NCBI GenBank assembly: GCA_025024175.1
Contig: QCXZ01000075.1
Location: 4,588,001 to 4,652,000 of the forward strand
Length of the DNA stretch: 64,000 nt
Reading direction: 5' to 3'
Source of the DNA: Rhyzopertha dominica
Taxonomy: Eukaryota > Arthropoda > Insecta > Coleoptera > Bostrichidae
The position numbers and the translations under genes were made by a program. Shown piece after piece: positions 24,268-36,106 of the stretch (position 1 is the first letter of the stretch; each line of letters begins with the position of its first letter). A model generated the notes under the pieces. It saw nothing but the letters and a program-made list of their open reading frames with translations. It ran no database searches and was not told the DNA's origin.

Positions 24268-26089
24268 TAAAAACGGCAAAAAAAAATATTTGTCTGGATG
24301 GAGTATAGAAACGTAAATATTGTGACTAAAGTAGATTAGTAGAAAAATATAAGACATAAAGAAGTAAGGTTTAAGACTTAACCTAAGAAAGCGAAGACAT
24401 TTGACCAGAAAGGAATGGAAAAGTTCTCTAAGTCAAACTTCCGAAGAGATTTAGGTATTTGCTAATGACAACTGTTGTTATACTGGGATGGTGGGAGTTT
24501 GACTGAAAAATATATGCTTTTTCTTGCCCAAGTCACCTGGACAGCAAGCTTATTTACCTATGTCACTTAATATTTAGAACCTTCGTGTAATTGCAGGAAG
24601 GGTAAATCTTTTTGAGAAAAATGTATCCTGTTTTGTAGGAATCAAAGGTGATGTAAAGATCCAAATGAAACAAACTAAAAAAATTTGAATTCTGTGATAT
24701 CTTCCGAACATCAAGAAATGCACCTTGTTCTTTATACCNCCTGGTAGTGTTCAGTAACGTATAGAAATATATAAAATAGAAATAGTATAACCAGAAATAT
24801 AAATGCTATAAAGTCTCAATCCCGAATGCTAAGAATTTGCCGAAGTTTTGTATTGGAATACTAAAACTAAGGAAGTGTTTAAGAGTTTGAGGATGTGGCA
24901 TATTCAATTAAATTTTTACAAAAGGCAATGAATACATCCCAATGAGATGAGGAGCTTTATAAATAAATAACTTGGGCAGCCAAAAGGCGTTTGCAAATGG
25001 AAAATGAAATTTGAAAGAATGATTGGGTGGAATTTGAAATATTATATATTAGGTTGGGTAAGATAAAAAGCATTGAAAGTCTCCTTTAAACGACAAATAT
25101 TCGATATCATTGAGTTTATTCAATCCATTATCTAATGATATGATATCACGTTTGAATATTTTCGAATGAAAAACTAGAAAATCAAAGAGTTGTATACAAA
25201 TTGCAACATGTCACTTAATATTTTGCAAATCTATATTATATTTCTGCAAATTAATTACATTAATAAAGATAATTCAGGTCATAATGATGTGCACAAATAC
25301 TATCCAGGGAATTTTGTTGATTCTCCCAAATAAGCTTTACAAAGATGAATCGTATTTTGTATTTATACTCCTAATTCTGAGAAAGACCATTAGATGTCAT
25401 AAATGGCATAAATTACTTGGATACTCATTGCAGAATATTGACAAATTTTGGCTGATGATGTACAAACTTAGTCGAAAAGGAACCCGTTGTTGAGGTGGAG
25501 TACGTCTTTCTCTTTAGAAAGCAAACGTCTATTAAACTGTAATGTTGGCTTGGAAGTTTTCAGTCAAATCCTTAATGACAAAGCGTAGCATGTGGCATAA
25601 GTATAGCGATGACGCAATTTTTTATTTTATTATGAAAATGGCTTAAACATGTTGGTTGCTACAAGAATATAGTACTTTGTAAGCAGAATGTCAAACGAAG
25701 CAAAATAGTGGAGTGGAGTCTAACATAAATGATGAATTTTATAGACAATTTATTTCCAAATTAAAAGAAGAAACATGGTGGGTTGATGCAGATGACTTTC
25801 TCACCAAAAGGTCAAATGGCAGCTTCATTTTGTGTATTGTTCTATAATTTAGAGGTAATGTATACAAAACAAAAAAAAGCTTAATGTAGTCGTGGCATTT
25901 TTTGTAATCTTCTTCTAGGTTTCATGCAATAAAGTAAATGACGGGTTTCAATTAATTAATTTACGTGGACTCACCGATAATTCAATACCTATGTTTCTTG
26001 AACACATAAAAACATCTAATTAACTACAACTTTTCGTTTCAAATTTTAATTAGTTTGATTAAACACTGTTCCCAAGCTACTTGTAACTT
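24268..26089. other. Intergenic AT-rich DNA, no gene seen
   Basis: No recognised protein. A 69-codon frame at 25,284-25,493 contains GCTGATGATGTACAAAC, which could be read as a LADDV-like RT box, but nothing around it supports a reverse transcriptase. Confidence 0.4.
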
Positions 26090-26480
26090 CATATCGCTGG
26101 CAATTAAGGTTTAGTACCGCTAGGAACATAAGGAATTTTAAGCCGTAAACACCCCCTAATTGCTCACTTTATCCAATTACAACACCCGTTATTTTACATC
26201 GGTTTTGCTGCGAACTACGGAATTCCGAAAGTAAAGCTCGAGCCGTCCATTTCAATTCCATGCCTAAACTTTTTTCAGTTAATTACACTTAATTAAACAA
26301 CACGAGAGCAAATGAAACTCTGACCTGAAATAATCGCTCGGATAAGGCTACATACGACGAGTTCCCTCGTCGGTTTTAATTATTCTCCTCTTTGTTACGG
26401 ATATCACGCGTTTTTTGAAGCACGCTTCGGTGAACCAGCAGACAATTTCGAAACTCAGATTAGCTCCGGCCCCATATGCT
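26090..26480. other. GC-balanced non-coding island
   Basis: Less AT-rich than the flanks, with several TTAATTA words and no coding frame. Possibly old unique regulatory sequence. Confidence 0.3.
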
Positions 26481-28129
26481 GCCATTAAAACTTGGAGAGT
26501 ATCTACTTGATAGTTACTGTACTTGCAGGATAATTGGAGTGTATGGAAAGCCTGTGGACTGTATCAAAAGGAAAACGTCGTAACGAATTATAATTATAAC
26601 ATCTACTAATAGATAATAATAAACTTATTTCCTATAGGTTTACCTAATCACAAAATATAATCAATTAACAATCAAAATGTAAGATATTATACTATACAGG
26701 GTGATTCGGTAAGAATAAAAAAACGTGCCAAAGAAATTCACTAAAAATATTTTGAAATCTATAAGATTTTCGCTATAGGGCGTATTTGAGATCAGCTTAC
26801 AAGTAAATCCAAAATAAATGTAGGTGGGAAATAGAACTTTTAGAATGTCTGTCTAATTGCCTTAAGTTTCGCTACACATTTTTCTCTGGTTGCCATGGTA
26901 ACGACACTAAACTAATAAAAATGGAAACAAAATGTAAAAGGCAAAATTAGAAAGGCTGAGTGCGAGATTTAGTCAAATGTTTTGGAATTGGAAAGTCATA
27001 GGCACACATTATCAAGAAATGAACCCAACTTTTGGAACATAGTTTGAAGTAAGGCAAATAAAATAGTTTATAATACGAAAACTTCATGTACCTCGGTATG
27101 GTTTGATAAATTTCCTAAACCTATTAGGAAAAGCCGCAAGTATCAATCCCGAGGACGTTCTTGAATAAGGTACCTTTACTGGTAGATGATTTGCCACGAA
27201 GCTTTTTCGAGCTTTATCGAACAAAACTTTAACAGCAAAAAATGTATGCAAAAAGTCAAAGAAAGGCTTACGCTATTGTTTGGGTAAACATGGATGTGGG
27301 CAAAAGAAGACATTTAGAGATTAGTGCTAAATAGGATAAATTCTAATAATTGATTATTTCCGAGCTCACTAAAGAATAGTTACAAGATTTTTTACAGAAC
27401 CGCAGTAAATAAAGAGATGCTGTTTTGACAAAACGCATATTGTTTTCTTGTCAACAAATTGCCAAATTGTCAAACCGTTAGATCAAGAAATTATAATTAA
27501 AAAAAAATTCAAAGCGATTTTGTGTTAAAAATATTTCATTAAGAACTGATAATAACGTGCATAATTTTAGTCAAACGTTTGCTGTCCTAGACGACATTTA
27601 TTTATACCAAATTCTTAGCAAAGAGTTACAGAAGATAAAATTAAAGATTCTTTCTGAAAGGTGGATATAACTTGTGAAGATGATTCGAGCCCTAACTTTA
27701 ATATAATTTTCAATAGCTATACATTCAGCTTTAATTGTGGAGGATGCAGTTGATACTGATGTTAAGTTAGAATTGTAAATAAAAAATTATAATGATGCAA
27801 TAGAACTACACTATACTTTCATGATAAAGAGTTAAATACTCGCCAAATAACCTTTCTGGAATATTTTAGAACATCAATTTAGTGATGTTTGTTTATATTT
27901 AGAGCACAAGCAAATGTTTGTATGTACATACTTGTTAACTTATTAAGACGTGAGTTTTTATTTTTTTTTCTTGAACATACTTTTTGATTATTATATTGTG
28001 TTTGTTTATCTTTTTATTGTAAAAGTAGAAATTTATAAAAAATATATAGCAGGTGATTTAATTATTATTTTCCTATGAAAGGACACCTCCGCTGAGCAGC
28101 TGAGTTCTATAGGTGTCTGTCCACGAGAT
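26481..28129. other. Intergenic DNA; possible transposon end at 26,696
   Basis: ATACAGGGTGATTCGG at about 26,695 resembles an insect DNA-transposon terminus, but no partner end or transposase was found. The rest is AT-rich without coding signal. Confidence 0.35.
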
Positions 28130-28650
28130 ATGTCACTGTACTGTTTCACTGCTGTTAAGTTTAATATTACAACAAAAAGTGACACGGGGGGCCGTTAACA
28201 GGCTGATGTATGCATGTGCATGCCAATTTGTCAGATTACAAATGACTTCCTTTAGGAAGTAGTACCCGTTAAGGCAGCTAGGTGGCTTTCTCATCGTGTC
28301 AGTTATACAGTCACTAAATATATTACAGTACCACAATTCATTGTTCATATTGTTCGACTAAAATGGCGGATGAAACGAAAACCATAGAAACCAAATAGGT
28401 TTGATCCCGTCATCTACATAAATATTTAAATTTACCGCTGCTATTTTGCACTAAAATGGTGGACAATTGCGGTACTTCTAGTGACTTTAGTCAGTTCATT
28501 GCTGAAAGATGGCATTGCCATCAATTTTTCTACCAACACCATACCAAGCCTTTGGCATACTGACAAAACCAGTTCTATGCCATGCTGTTTGCATTAGACC
28601 TAACCTGCACTGATGAGCGGTAATGACTGCGAAATAGGTTTTTTATGTAT
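28130..28650 (+). repeat. Dispersed repeat, blocks B (inverted) and A
   Basis: 28,180-28,310 is block B on the minus strand (plus-strand words GCTGATGTATGCATGTGCAT, TTGTCAGATTACAAATGAC, AGCTAGGTGGCTTTCTCATC). 28,556-28,650 is block A on the plus strand (GACAAAACCAGTTCTATGCC, TGCACTGATGAGCGGTAATG). The GATGGCATTGCCATC word lies between them, matching the 6.2-kb copy in reverse. An extra stretch (about 28,340-28,490) separates the two parts compared with that copy. Confidence 0.7.
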
Positions 28651-29016
28651 GTATAGTGTCAGTTCATTGCTGACAGATGTTGAGAATATATTATTATTTA
28701 TGGTTATCTTGAAAAATGCTTTTACCAGGCAGGCAGATTTTCAATCTTAAACTGCTCATCATGTAATTTAGCTCTTAAGTACGTTGCAGGATCCTCTTCC
28801 TTAGCTTCCAAAAAAAAAAAAAGATCCCAACATATAAGTGATTTGTATGAACTTAGCTTTAATAGCCCAATCCTGCATTTTTAACGGTGCCCTCAATGTA
28901 TTTTGTTCCTTTTATGAAGAACTTCATTTGTAATACTTGAGACTGACTTATAATTACATCGACTAGATCACTGGATATAGAAGAGATACTATCATTTAAG
29001 CGATTTTTCAGGAAAA

Positions 29017-29276
29017 GCAAACTGACCAGACGTTGGAAGAAAACATGTACTGCGGCTTGGCATCAGATGTGCCTATTGCAGTAACAGGGATAGATTTTCT
29101 TTTGTTGGACGTTGACGACATCAGCGAAACACAGTTCTTCATCCCATCTTGCAGCCTTCGGTTCTCAACTACAAGATATCGTATGGAAGCTTTTAATTTT
29201 GCAATAGATTTGTGTTTTTTTTTGATGTCGTTAAGAGCCGCTTTCCTTAAAGGTTCCGCCTTGAATTAGGTCGTAT
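29017..29276 (-). other. Unrecognised open frame with predicted coiled coil
   Basis: The minus strand is open for about 85 codons without an ATG start. The N-terminal half is basic and helical in pattern (LRKAALNDIKKKHKSIAKL, then LVVENRRLQDGMKN), suggesting a short coiled coil. The C-terminal half reads NKRKSIPVTAIGTSD before a stop. DNA beyond it (28,740-29,010) also reads partly like decayed protein. It may be a scrap of a transposon-encoded DNA-binding protein. I cannot assign a family. Confidence 0.3.
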
Positions 29277-29439
29277 CTGACAGCAAACAGCTAATTTTTT
29301 TGTGACCACTCTTGTATCAACACTGACAAACTCGTGGTGATGAAACTTTGCACACACATTTCACTGAATAAACAATTTAAGATTATTCCTACTTATTTAA
29401 GCAACGAGCGCAAATAAACGCGTCGGTACTCATTGCTTG

Positions 29440-30432
29440 TCCACTCACACAAAACTTAAATCGAAGGTAGTTTCACCCTTCATAACGATTTGCAAGGTTG
29501 ATGGTCTTAGCCATCCCACTACAAGGCTTATTAGAGGGAAGTAGGACCCTGCAGCTTACTGGTAGTTTCTCTAAGAAGCATTCCATTTAGCATCTCACTA
29601 AAATTGCTAAACTTATCTTTTGTTTAACAAAAAGCATATTAAGTTACATCCCAACGGATCCACGTCTCTACATTAAGGAACGGCTCCCCCCATAATGCAT
29701 TATGAAATTACGAAAAGCTTTCATCACAAACATAATCTTTTATATAAAGCCAGCTTCCGCATCCCACGGCTCATTCATCCTCCTTAATTCCCATCAAAAA
29801 TGAAGCACCCCGAGTTTTTCCGGCCTGTTTGATGAATACCCGATCAGCTCATTTCGAAACTTCGCACGGTCTTCCTTATCCCCAGATCGATATTTCTAAT
29901 TAACCCCGATTCGTCCGGAGGAAAAAACGAGCAAGATCGCCCTTTAATTAACTGCACCCAACTCCAGAAACTGCGAGCGGGCTTTTAACACATGTAAATC
30001 ACCTTAAACAAGCTTTACGGACCGCCCCGTAAATTCCCTATATCGCGTGGCGTAATTACGCGCGCTAATGGCGAGTTATATTTCCCGACCCGGCAAGAGA
30101 CACGGGAATCGATGATGCATGGGGGTCAATACATCCGACGTGGGCATAAATTCTGCCAGGGAACTTCCGCATATCGTTATTTTAAAGGGATAAGCCGAGA
30201 TGGGGATTTATGGGACCGGTTATTTCGCGCAGATCCTGTAGAAAAGCTAAGAAGATTCCTGTCCATGAAAGAACGAGCATATATTAAAAATCATGTCCCC
30301 TTTTACGGCATTCCCGATGTTGCGCACCGCAAATGCTTTAAGTTCGGTCACGAATCTGCTAAAATGAAACAGGTAAAACTTCAAGGGTTGTGTATAGTAG
30401 ATGCATTTTCACAAGTCCTTTGAGTTTATAAC
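29440..30432. other. GC-balanced non-coding island (largest in the window)
   Basis: Nearly 1 kb of sequence much less AT-rich than its surroundings, with TTAATTA words and CpG-containing motifs. A 103-codon plus-strand frame (30,112-30,423) exists but shows no domain, signal or splice context that I recognise. Candidate conserved or regulatory DNA by composition only. Confidence 0.35.
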
Positions 30433-30544
30433 GGGTGCGCCATCTCGAACTTCGGTATGGAAATATTGAACAACTTTATTATCCATTGACGGCATGAGTT
30501 GACAAAAAATAATTTGGAAACGTCGTTTCAGTACAACTTTAACC

Positions 30545-31586
30545 ATGAATAACTTTACACCTAAAGAACGCGCGGAAATTGTGTCCATGTATTTAGAAAA
30601 TGGTCGTTCAATTGTGCTTGCTCAAAGTGCATACCGTCGAAAATACCGGGGTCCTAAAGTGCCCCCCTGATAATACCATATGCAATGTTACTAAAAATTT
30701 CGAAGATCGGGGTTAGTGGCAAATCATCAACGCGTTTCAGTTCGTAAAAGACGCTTCAATGAAATTGTTGAAACTGTCAAGCAGAGTGTTTTGAGAAGCC
30801 CAAATCTGTCGTATCGTCACCGTGCCCAGCAGCTAAACATCAAAGGAACCACTCTTAGGAGGATTTTAAAGGAAGACCTTCACATGTTTCCTTACAAAGT
30901 GCAAATAACTGAACAATTATTGCCTACAGACGAGCCCCGTCGCTTGGAATACAGAAAAAGCATGGTTCGAATGGTCCAGGTTGATTCCGAATTTTGGAAT
31001 GAAATTTTGTTCACGGACGAGGCCCATTTCCATCACTCTGGCGGAGTGAACAAACAAAATTGTCGATTCTGGGGCACAGACAATCTTCACATTACCCACG
31101 AGAACCCATTGCATGACCAGAAAGTCACTGTTTGGGCCGGCGTTAGCGCCAAAACCATCATCAACTATTTTTCTTTCGTGAAGACGAAACCGTCGATGGC
31201 GACCGTTATCGGTGGATTTTGGCGCACTACGTGATTCGAAAAAAATGAACTTCTGGTTTCAACAAGACGGCGCTTCATGCCACACGGCGATCAAAACGAT
31301 GAANTTTTTGAAGCGAAAGTTCCCCGGCTGTTTGATGTCGAAAGGTGGCGATATTGAGTGCCCTCTAAGATCGCCGAATTAGACGCCGACGGACTTTTTT
31401 TTTGTGTGGTTATCTAAAAAGTAAAGTATACGCCAACAAGCCCACGACATTGGAAGCGCTCAAGACCAACATTCGAGCTGAAATAGAGGCAATATCGCCC
31501 GAAAAGCTGGCCAAAGTATAAATTCGAAAAAAAGAGCACAATATTGTGTGGCTCGTAAAGGTGGTCATTTGTTGGATGTTGTGTAA
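30545..31586 (+). pseudogene. D,D41D-type Tc1/mariner transposase pseudogene
   Basis: A transposase of the insect family with a DUF4817-like HTH and a DDE_3-like core. The start MNNFTPKERAEIVSMYLEN at 30,545 fits the family N-terminus. Then come VRKRRFNEIVETVKQSV, SYRHRAQQLNIKGTTLRRIL, MFPYKVQITEQL, FTDEAHFHHSGGVNKQN (Asp1 at 31,016-31,018) and VTVWAGVS. In shifted frames follow GDRYRWILAHYV, FQQDGASCHTA (Asp2 at 31,266-31,268) and PTDFF (Asp3 at 31,392-31,394). The Asp2-Asp3 spacing is exactly 41 codons, read directly. Inactivating lesions: a deletion or shift near 30,665, frameshifts near 31,175 and 31,230, and a TAG shortly before Asp3. The C-terminus GGHLLDVV ends at 31,586. A possible 5' end is GGGTGCGCCATCTCGAAC at 30,433, but no matching 3' inverted end was found. 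Confidence 0.82.
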
Positions 31587-32999
31587 CTGTAACCATTGGG
31601 ATAATTTTTGTAATCTTGTTAATCGCTCCTCAGTGAATATGGATCTGTGAATTTTTAGTATAGTATAGAAAAGGTATGAATAGGATAGTCTCCGTTATAT
31701 GTGGGTGAACATAGTAGCTATGAGAGCTAAGAATTTTGTAAACATTATCAATTCAGTTTAACAATTAGCTAGCCACTATACTTTTCATATTAACACATTA
31801 AATATCACGGGCGGAGGTAAGATAATGATCTCATATCGATTTTGTTGTGTTTTGTCGAGTTGTGGAGTAAGATGTTTCGTTCTTGGGGGTATATTTTATG
31901 TGAGGGGCAAATCGGTTCTTTTCAAAACCAACTACATGACGTAGGACTTGATGGCGAAGAAACTTCCCGGAAAATGGGACGTCATCTTCACCCCGACGCG
32001 TAGGAATTGATCTTTAATCCTCACGAATTGTTTATGAGAAATGGATGCCCCTGCTACTGTTGTGTTACCTTATAATTATGTTTTACAAAGTGCAATTGTT
32101 AAAAGAAAACAAATTGGAAGAAGTAGACCTTTAATAGAATAGATGGAATTTCTGGTAAACAAGTTATGATAAGTAATATGTTTATAATAAGTATATGCTA
32201 TTTCACTTCTTAGGAACGTGAACTAATAAGGTTATCTATATTATACATGTAAAGACAAATCGTTGAACTCAATGACTTGATGATGATTCATTTAGGATTT
32301 TATTGTAAAACACTTAATGGAAACACCACGACTTAAAAAGCACCGAATGGAACAAATGACTTAAATAAGACAATTTCGTCAATAGGGACACTCAATAATT
32401 TATTTAGATGAAACGTAGTACAATACTCACGATGTTATTAAAAAAGGGCTTTTCGTCGCACAAGCAATTGTTATTTAAATTCACCACCTTCACGAGGGAT
32501 GGAGGTATAAATGTTTGGGTACAAAATACCCTCCTACTACTATGCACAAAAAAATTGCCTACCGCTCTGCTCCGCTACATCTAAAGAAATAATAAACAGT
32601 CGAGAAAACGTAAAACACATTAAAGGAGTAGAAGTTTATGTTTCCGCTAATAATCGCAGATTTGTTATCAGTGAAGGCATTGACGTAGAAACTGATAATG
32701 ATAGAAGTGAAAGTGATTAATAAATAAGTAATATGGAATAAACTTTACTTTCATTTTATCCAAGAAAGTTTTGATAAAGCAATGGTTTGTTAGAGCATCT
32801 GCTGGTTCTTTATAAGTAAACGACCAATTACTGGGTGGCGGGAAATTTATAAGTGCAATATAAGTTTATTTCATTTTAAGAAGTGAACTTAATTTAGAAA
32901 AAGATGTACGCTGAGAGTTATAGATCGAAACAGAATTTAATGATAGGAGTCTCAAGTAACAACTGCCCCAATCAAAATAAAACCCCACCATTAACTCAT
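31587..32999. other. Intergenic DNA, no gene recognised
   Basis: A 69-codon frame at 32,511-32,720 ends in an acidic tail (GIDVETDNDRSESD) and could be part of an unidentified coding sequence, but there is no family match. The rest is AT-rich. Confidence 0.35.
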
Positions 33000-33400
33000 A
33001 ACCTATAAATACTTCTAGCTAATAAAATCCTTAAGTAAAACCGTGCAAACCGGCCAGTCGTAAAGACGGCGCAATAAAAAGAGAATACCTAGCGTTCCAG
33101 TAAAGTGGAATTACGCAGACGGTTTTATGTCTGCTAGTTTTATAGGGGGTTTCAATCCATCAGTCGAGGTATTAGATTGTCACGAGCGTTTCCCTTATTT
33201 TTTGCATCGGACGCTGAAATATTCCCGTCCAACCTGGGACGGGCCGAATTTCAGCCACGTAACACTTGTCAGGCTTGATATATTGCGACCAATCTTGCGT
33301 CTTGCAAAATGTGAAGTGAAGCGGGGGCGGTGCGTGTGGCCTTCGGACCCCAGGATGCGGTTTTCAAGGTCTTTAATGGAGAAAGGAGCCTAAAGCAAAA
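33000..33400. other. GC-balanced non-coding island
   Basis: Balanced composition; an 88-codon plus-strand frame lies inside it without recognisable motif. Probably unique non-coding DNA. Confidence 0.3.
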
Positions 33401-34111
33401 AATAAACGACAGCTACATTTGGGTATGAATAAATTCATAAGCAACAGATACATATAATACGGTTTGAGTAACTGAATATGACAGCTGCCTTTTATTCTTC
33501 TCGTTGACTGTCTACGAAAATGTTGAATACAGGACGGGATAAAAAAAAATTGTAAAAATGAACTGCAAATAATTTTGTTGTTCAACCAAAGTTATTACGT
33601 TTTCTCCAAGGTCTAGTTGATTGTTTAGCAAACAGACAATAGAAGAATTGTGCTGAGTTTAATTACTTGAATAGATTATGGCATGTAATTCTATGGCATA
33701 AGTAATAATATACGAATGTATGCTGACGTAAATCCGTATTACATTTTCGTTTGAACTATCTTCCGAGAGTCACGAACTAGGCAAACATTAGCAATTTATT
33801 ATTAAATATCCGGTTCCTTAAGGCAAATATATCAAAGTTGCAAAAACAAACTAAACTTGGTTTTCAAGACGTCCAAAAGGTCTACGCAGACAAACAGAGA
33901 CGCTAAGAACTAACACTGGCAACTTATGAGATGCAAATAGGAATAGCTAAGCAAACGCAAACGTTGAAAATAATCTTTACTGGCTAATTTTTATGCCCAA
34001 AAATTATATAGTTTTAGAACACGTGTTGGTATTGAACGACATCACGTGTTGAAAAAGATATTACATAACCTGGTGCTATTGTTCTAATTCATATTTCTAA
34101 GAATTTGTCCC

Positions 34112-34605
34112 AAGATTTTATTATAAATAATAAGTGAATTTTTGTCTTCTACATCATCTGTCGTTATTTTCAGTACCACAAACACCAATAATTAAAATGA
34201 CCTTAAAGTTGCTCAAAATTAGATAAGTCAATAGATTAATATTAATTTGATTTACCTTTTCTAGCAGAAATCAGGTACCTCTTGTAAAAATCTCTCAACT
34301 TCCCTTTCGTTAGAATTCTGGACTCTTTTGATCGGTATCCAACTGATTTGATGTGTACATTTTATCAATGTTTATACTGACCAAAATGTCGAAGGTTTAA
34401 CTTTATTAATTTTATATTCGAAATATGTCAGTAATAGTGTTTCGGACACTTTTTCAATTTTTTGTGATCTGCATCACGCTTTAAATTCGTTGTAGGCGAT
34501 CTCGTACTGTTTCCACGAATTTTTGGGGATTAATTGTGAAGTAGACCTTTGTGCCGCTTCCAATACTTCTCCTGGTAAATGCTCCTCTTCACTTTCCGAG
34601 CTCAT
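34112..34605 (-). pseudogene. Tyrosine recombinase (Crypton/integrase-like) N-terminal pseudogene
   Basis: Minus strand from ATG at 34,603-34,605. The start MSSESEEEHLPGEVLEAA and the following LIPKNSWKQYEIAYNEFKA resemble the core-binding domain of insect tyrosine-recombinase-like proteins. After an in-frame TGA the reading continues QKIEKVSETLLLTYFEYK, KPSTFWS, then EREVERFLQEVPDF. After another stop and a frameshift come VILIIGVCG and DDVEDKNSLII, matching the beginning of the catalytic domain. The first catalytic Arg expected after the IxGxCG motif is not recognisable (the sequence continues TENND). Downstream catalytic parts are absent. The proteins of this group are carried by mobile elements or domesticated from them; the exact class (Crypton or other) is inference. 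Confidence 0.62.
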
Positions 34606-34999
34606 TTTCAATTAAATATTCTTTCACGCCCTTTAGAATATCAATAATTACAATATATTATAATTCTGAAATTACTTTTTCCTCTAACAATCACTGACTT
34701 CACTGAGAAAAATATTTATTTGCCAACACCGATTACAAAGAAGTGCAATGGACCTTTTATGGTGGATGCACTTTATTTTAAATTAAAAATATAAATCTGC
34801 TATCTTGTGAATAACTGCCCATTACAAATGTGAAACAACTCTTTTGCCTAAGAACCTGTTAACCCATTTTTTTAGAGTTTATGGAGTTACAAAAAACAAT
34901 TATTCGTTTGCAAACATATTATGCTTGTTGGCATTTTAGTAATCAAAAATATCTTTTGCATACCTTGTCATTATCTGTCTTCATCACACAATACCTAAA

Positions 35000-35440
35000 C
35001 ATAATAGGATGGATTTTACAGATTCGCCGTACTACGAGATAGTCGGTGGAAGCAATTTGTTAGCGAGAAGCACCAACAAAGGAAATATACACGGCCAATC
35101 TTATGAACTGTCAGCTGCAATAACCGCATGGATGACCGATTTATCTAACGGAAAACAGGCAAAATCCTGCTTCTATATATATAAGCGAATTACCTCCTTA
35201 AAGCGGATCGCCTTTGTTTTACTCTGTTTTGGCTATTCCAGTGCAAGTTTTAAATTTATCGCTTCCGCCGCCAGCTACAAACCCCCCCTTCAAATCAGAA
35301 TGTGTCGGACGAGGAAGACTAATTGCAGGGTTAAGATGTTGTTTGTAGGAATAAAATTCCTCGTGCAAACGATGGGATGCACTTCCTTAATCGATTACAG
35401 TTCTGCAACATCAGTTCCGTAAGCTAACTAATCAATTAAG
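35000..35440. other. GC-balanced island with an unassigned 137-codon frame
   Basis: The plus-strand frame 35,009-35,422 starts with ATG and runs for 137 codons but has no recognised domain. Its composition (many Ser, Ala and Cys) is what a random frame in balanced DNA gives, and no splice sites or homologues come to mind. It is more likely conserved non-coding DNA than a gene. Confidence 0.3.
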
Positions 35441-36098
35441 TTGAGAACTGCGGTGATGTTTGGGACATGGATCAAATTTATTATAATGATATACATCTAC
35501 CTCTGTGATGCCATATAATATAACGCATCCAATTTATGACATGACAAACGTATGAAATATGTTAGTATTGACCTAGTGAGTGCAGTCCGGATTGCAGCAC
35601 ATGCCACCCTATAAATCTGGATGGAACTAAAATATTTCTTACAAAACATCACTGAAATTGGACAACATAAAATGTGTTATTTAGCATTCACTGTAGGTAC
35701 ATGTCTATGTCATAATAAATTGTTAGCTTCGTGCATCATTCAATAAAATGTTGTCTTTTTCCATGTGTTTTTTGTCAATGCTTCATTATCAACAGCTATC
35801 CGCTTGAAGAACAAGTACTGATATAGTGTTCACTCTTTAAATTTTACCCCAAGAAATTTCATAAGTACTGTATTGTGAGGTAATGCTATCTTACACCTTA
35901 AAATGTTGTTCCTTTATCTATAGATTAAATATAATTTAGAAATGCCTGGAATGAATTAAATTAATCTCAGCCATAGTTTAAATACACTTTAGATGATAGA
36001 TGATGTGTTGCCTATATTGCTAAAGAATCTAAACAGAGTCTGCAATATATAATGTCACATACCAATTAACTAAATTTCAATATACTGAAAATTGAATT
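35441..36098. other. Intergenic AT-rich DNA, no gene seen
   Basis: No coding signal or repeat partner recognised. Confidence 0.4.
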
Positions 36099-36106
36099 CT
36101 CTTAGG
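36099..36106. repeat. Target-site duplication, left (CTCTTAGG)
   Basis: Eight bases immediately before the TAGTGCTTC end, identical to 38,042-38,049. Confidence 0.85.

Noticed and set aside
25284..25493. Possible reverse-transcriptase LADDV box
   Set aside because: The motif is a single short word, and neighbouring frames show none of the other RT boxes.
30112..30423. 103-codon plus-strand open frame
   Set aside because: Located in a GC-balanced island, with no recognisable motif. Treated as fortuitous.
35009..35422. 137-codon plus-strand open frame, the second longest in the window
   Set aside because: No domain, signal peptide, splice context or codon pattern supports it; it sits in balanced-composition DNA where chance frames are longer.
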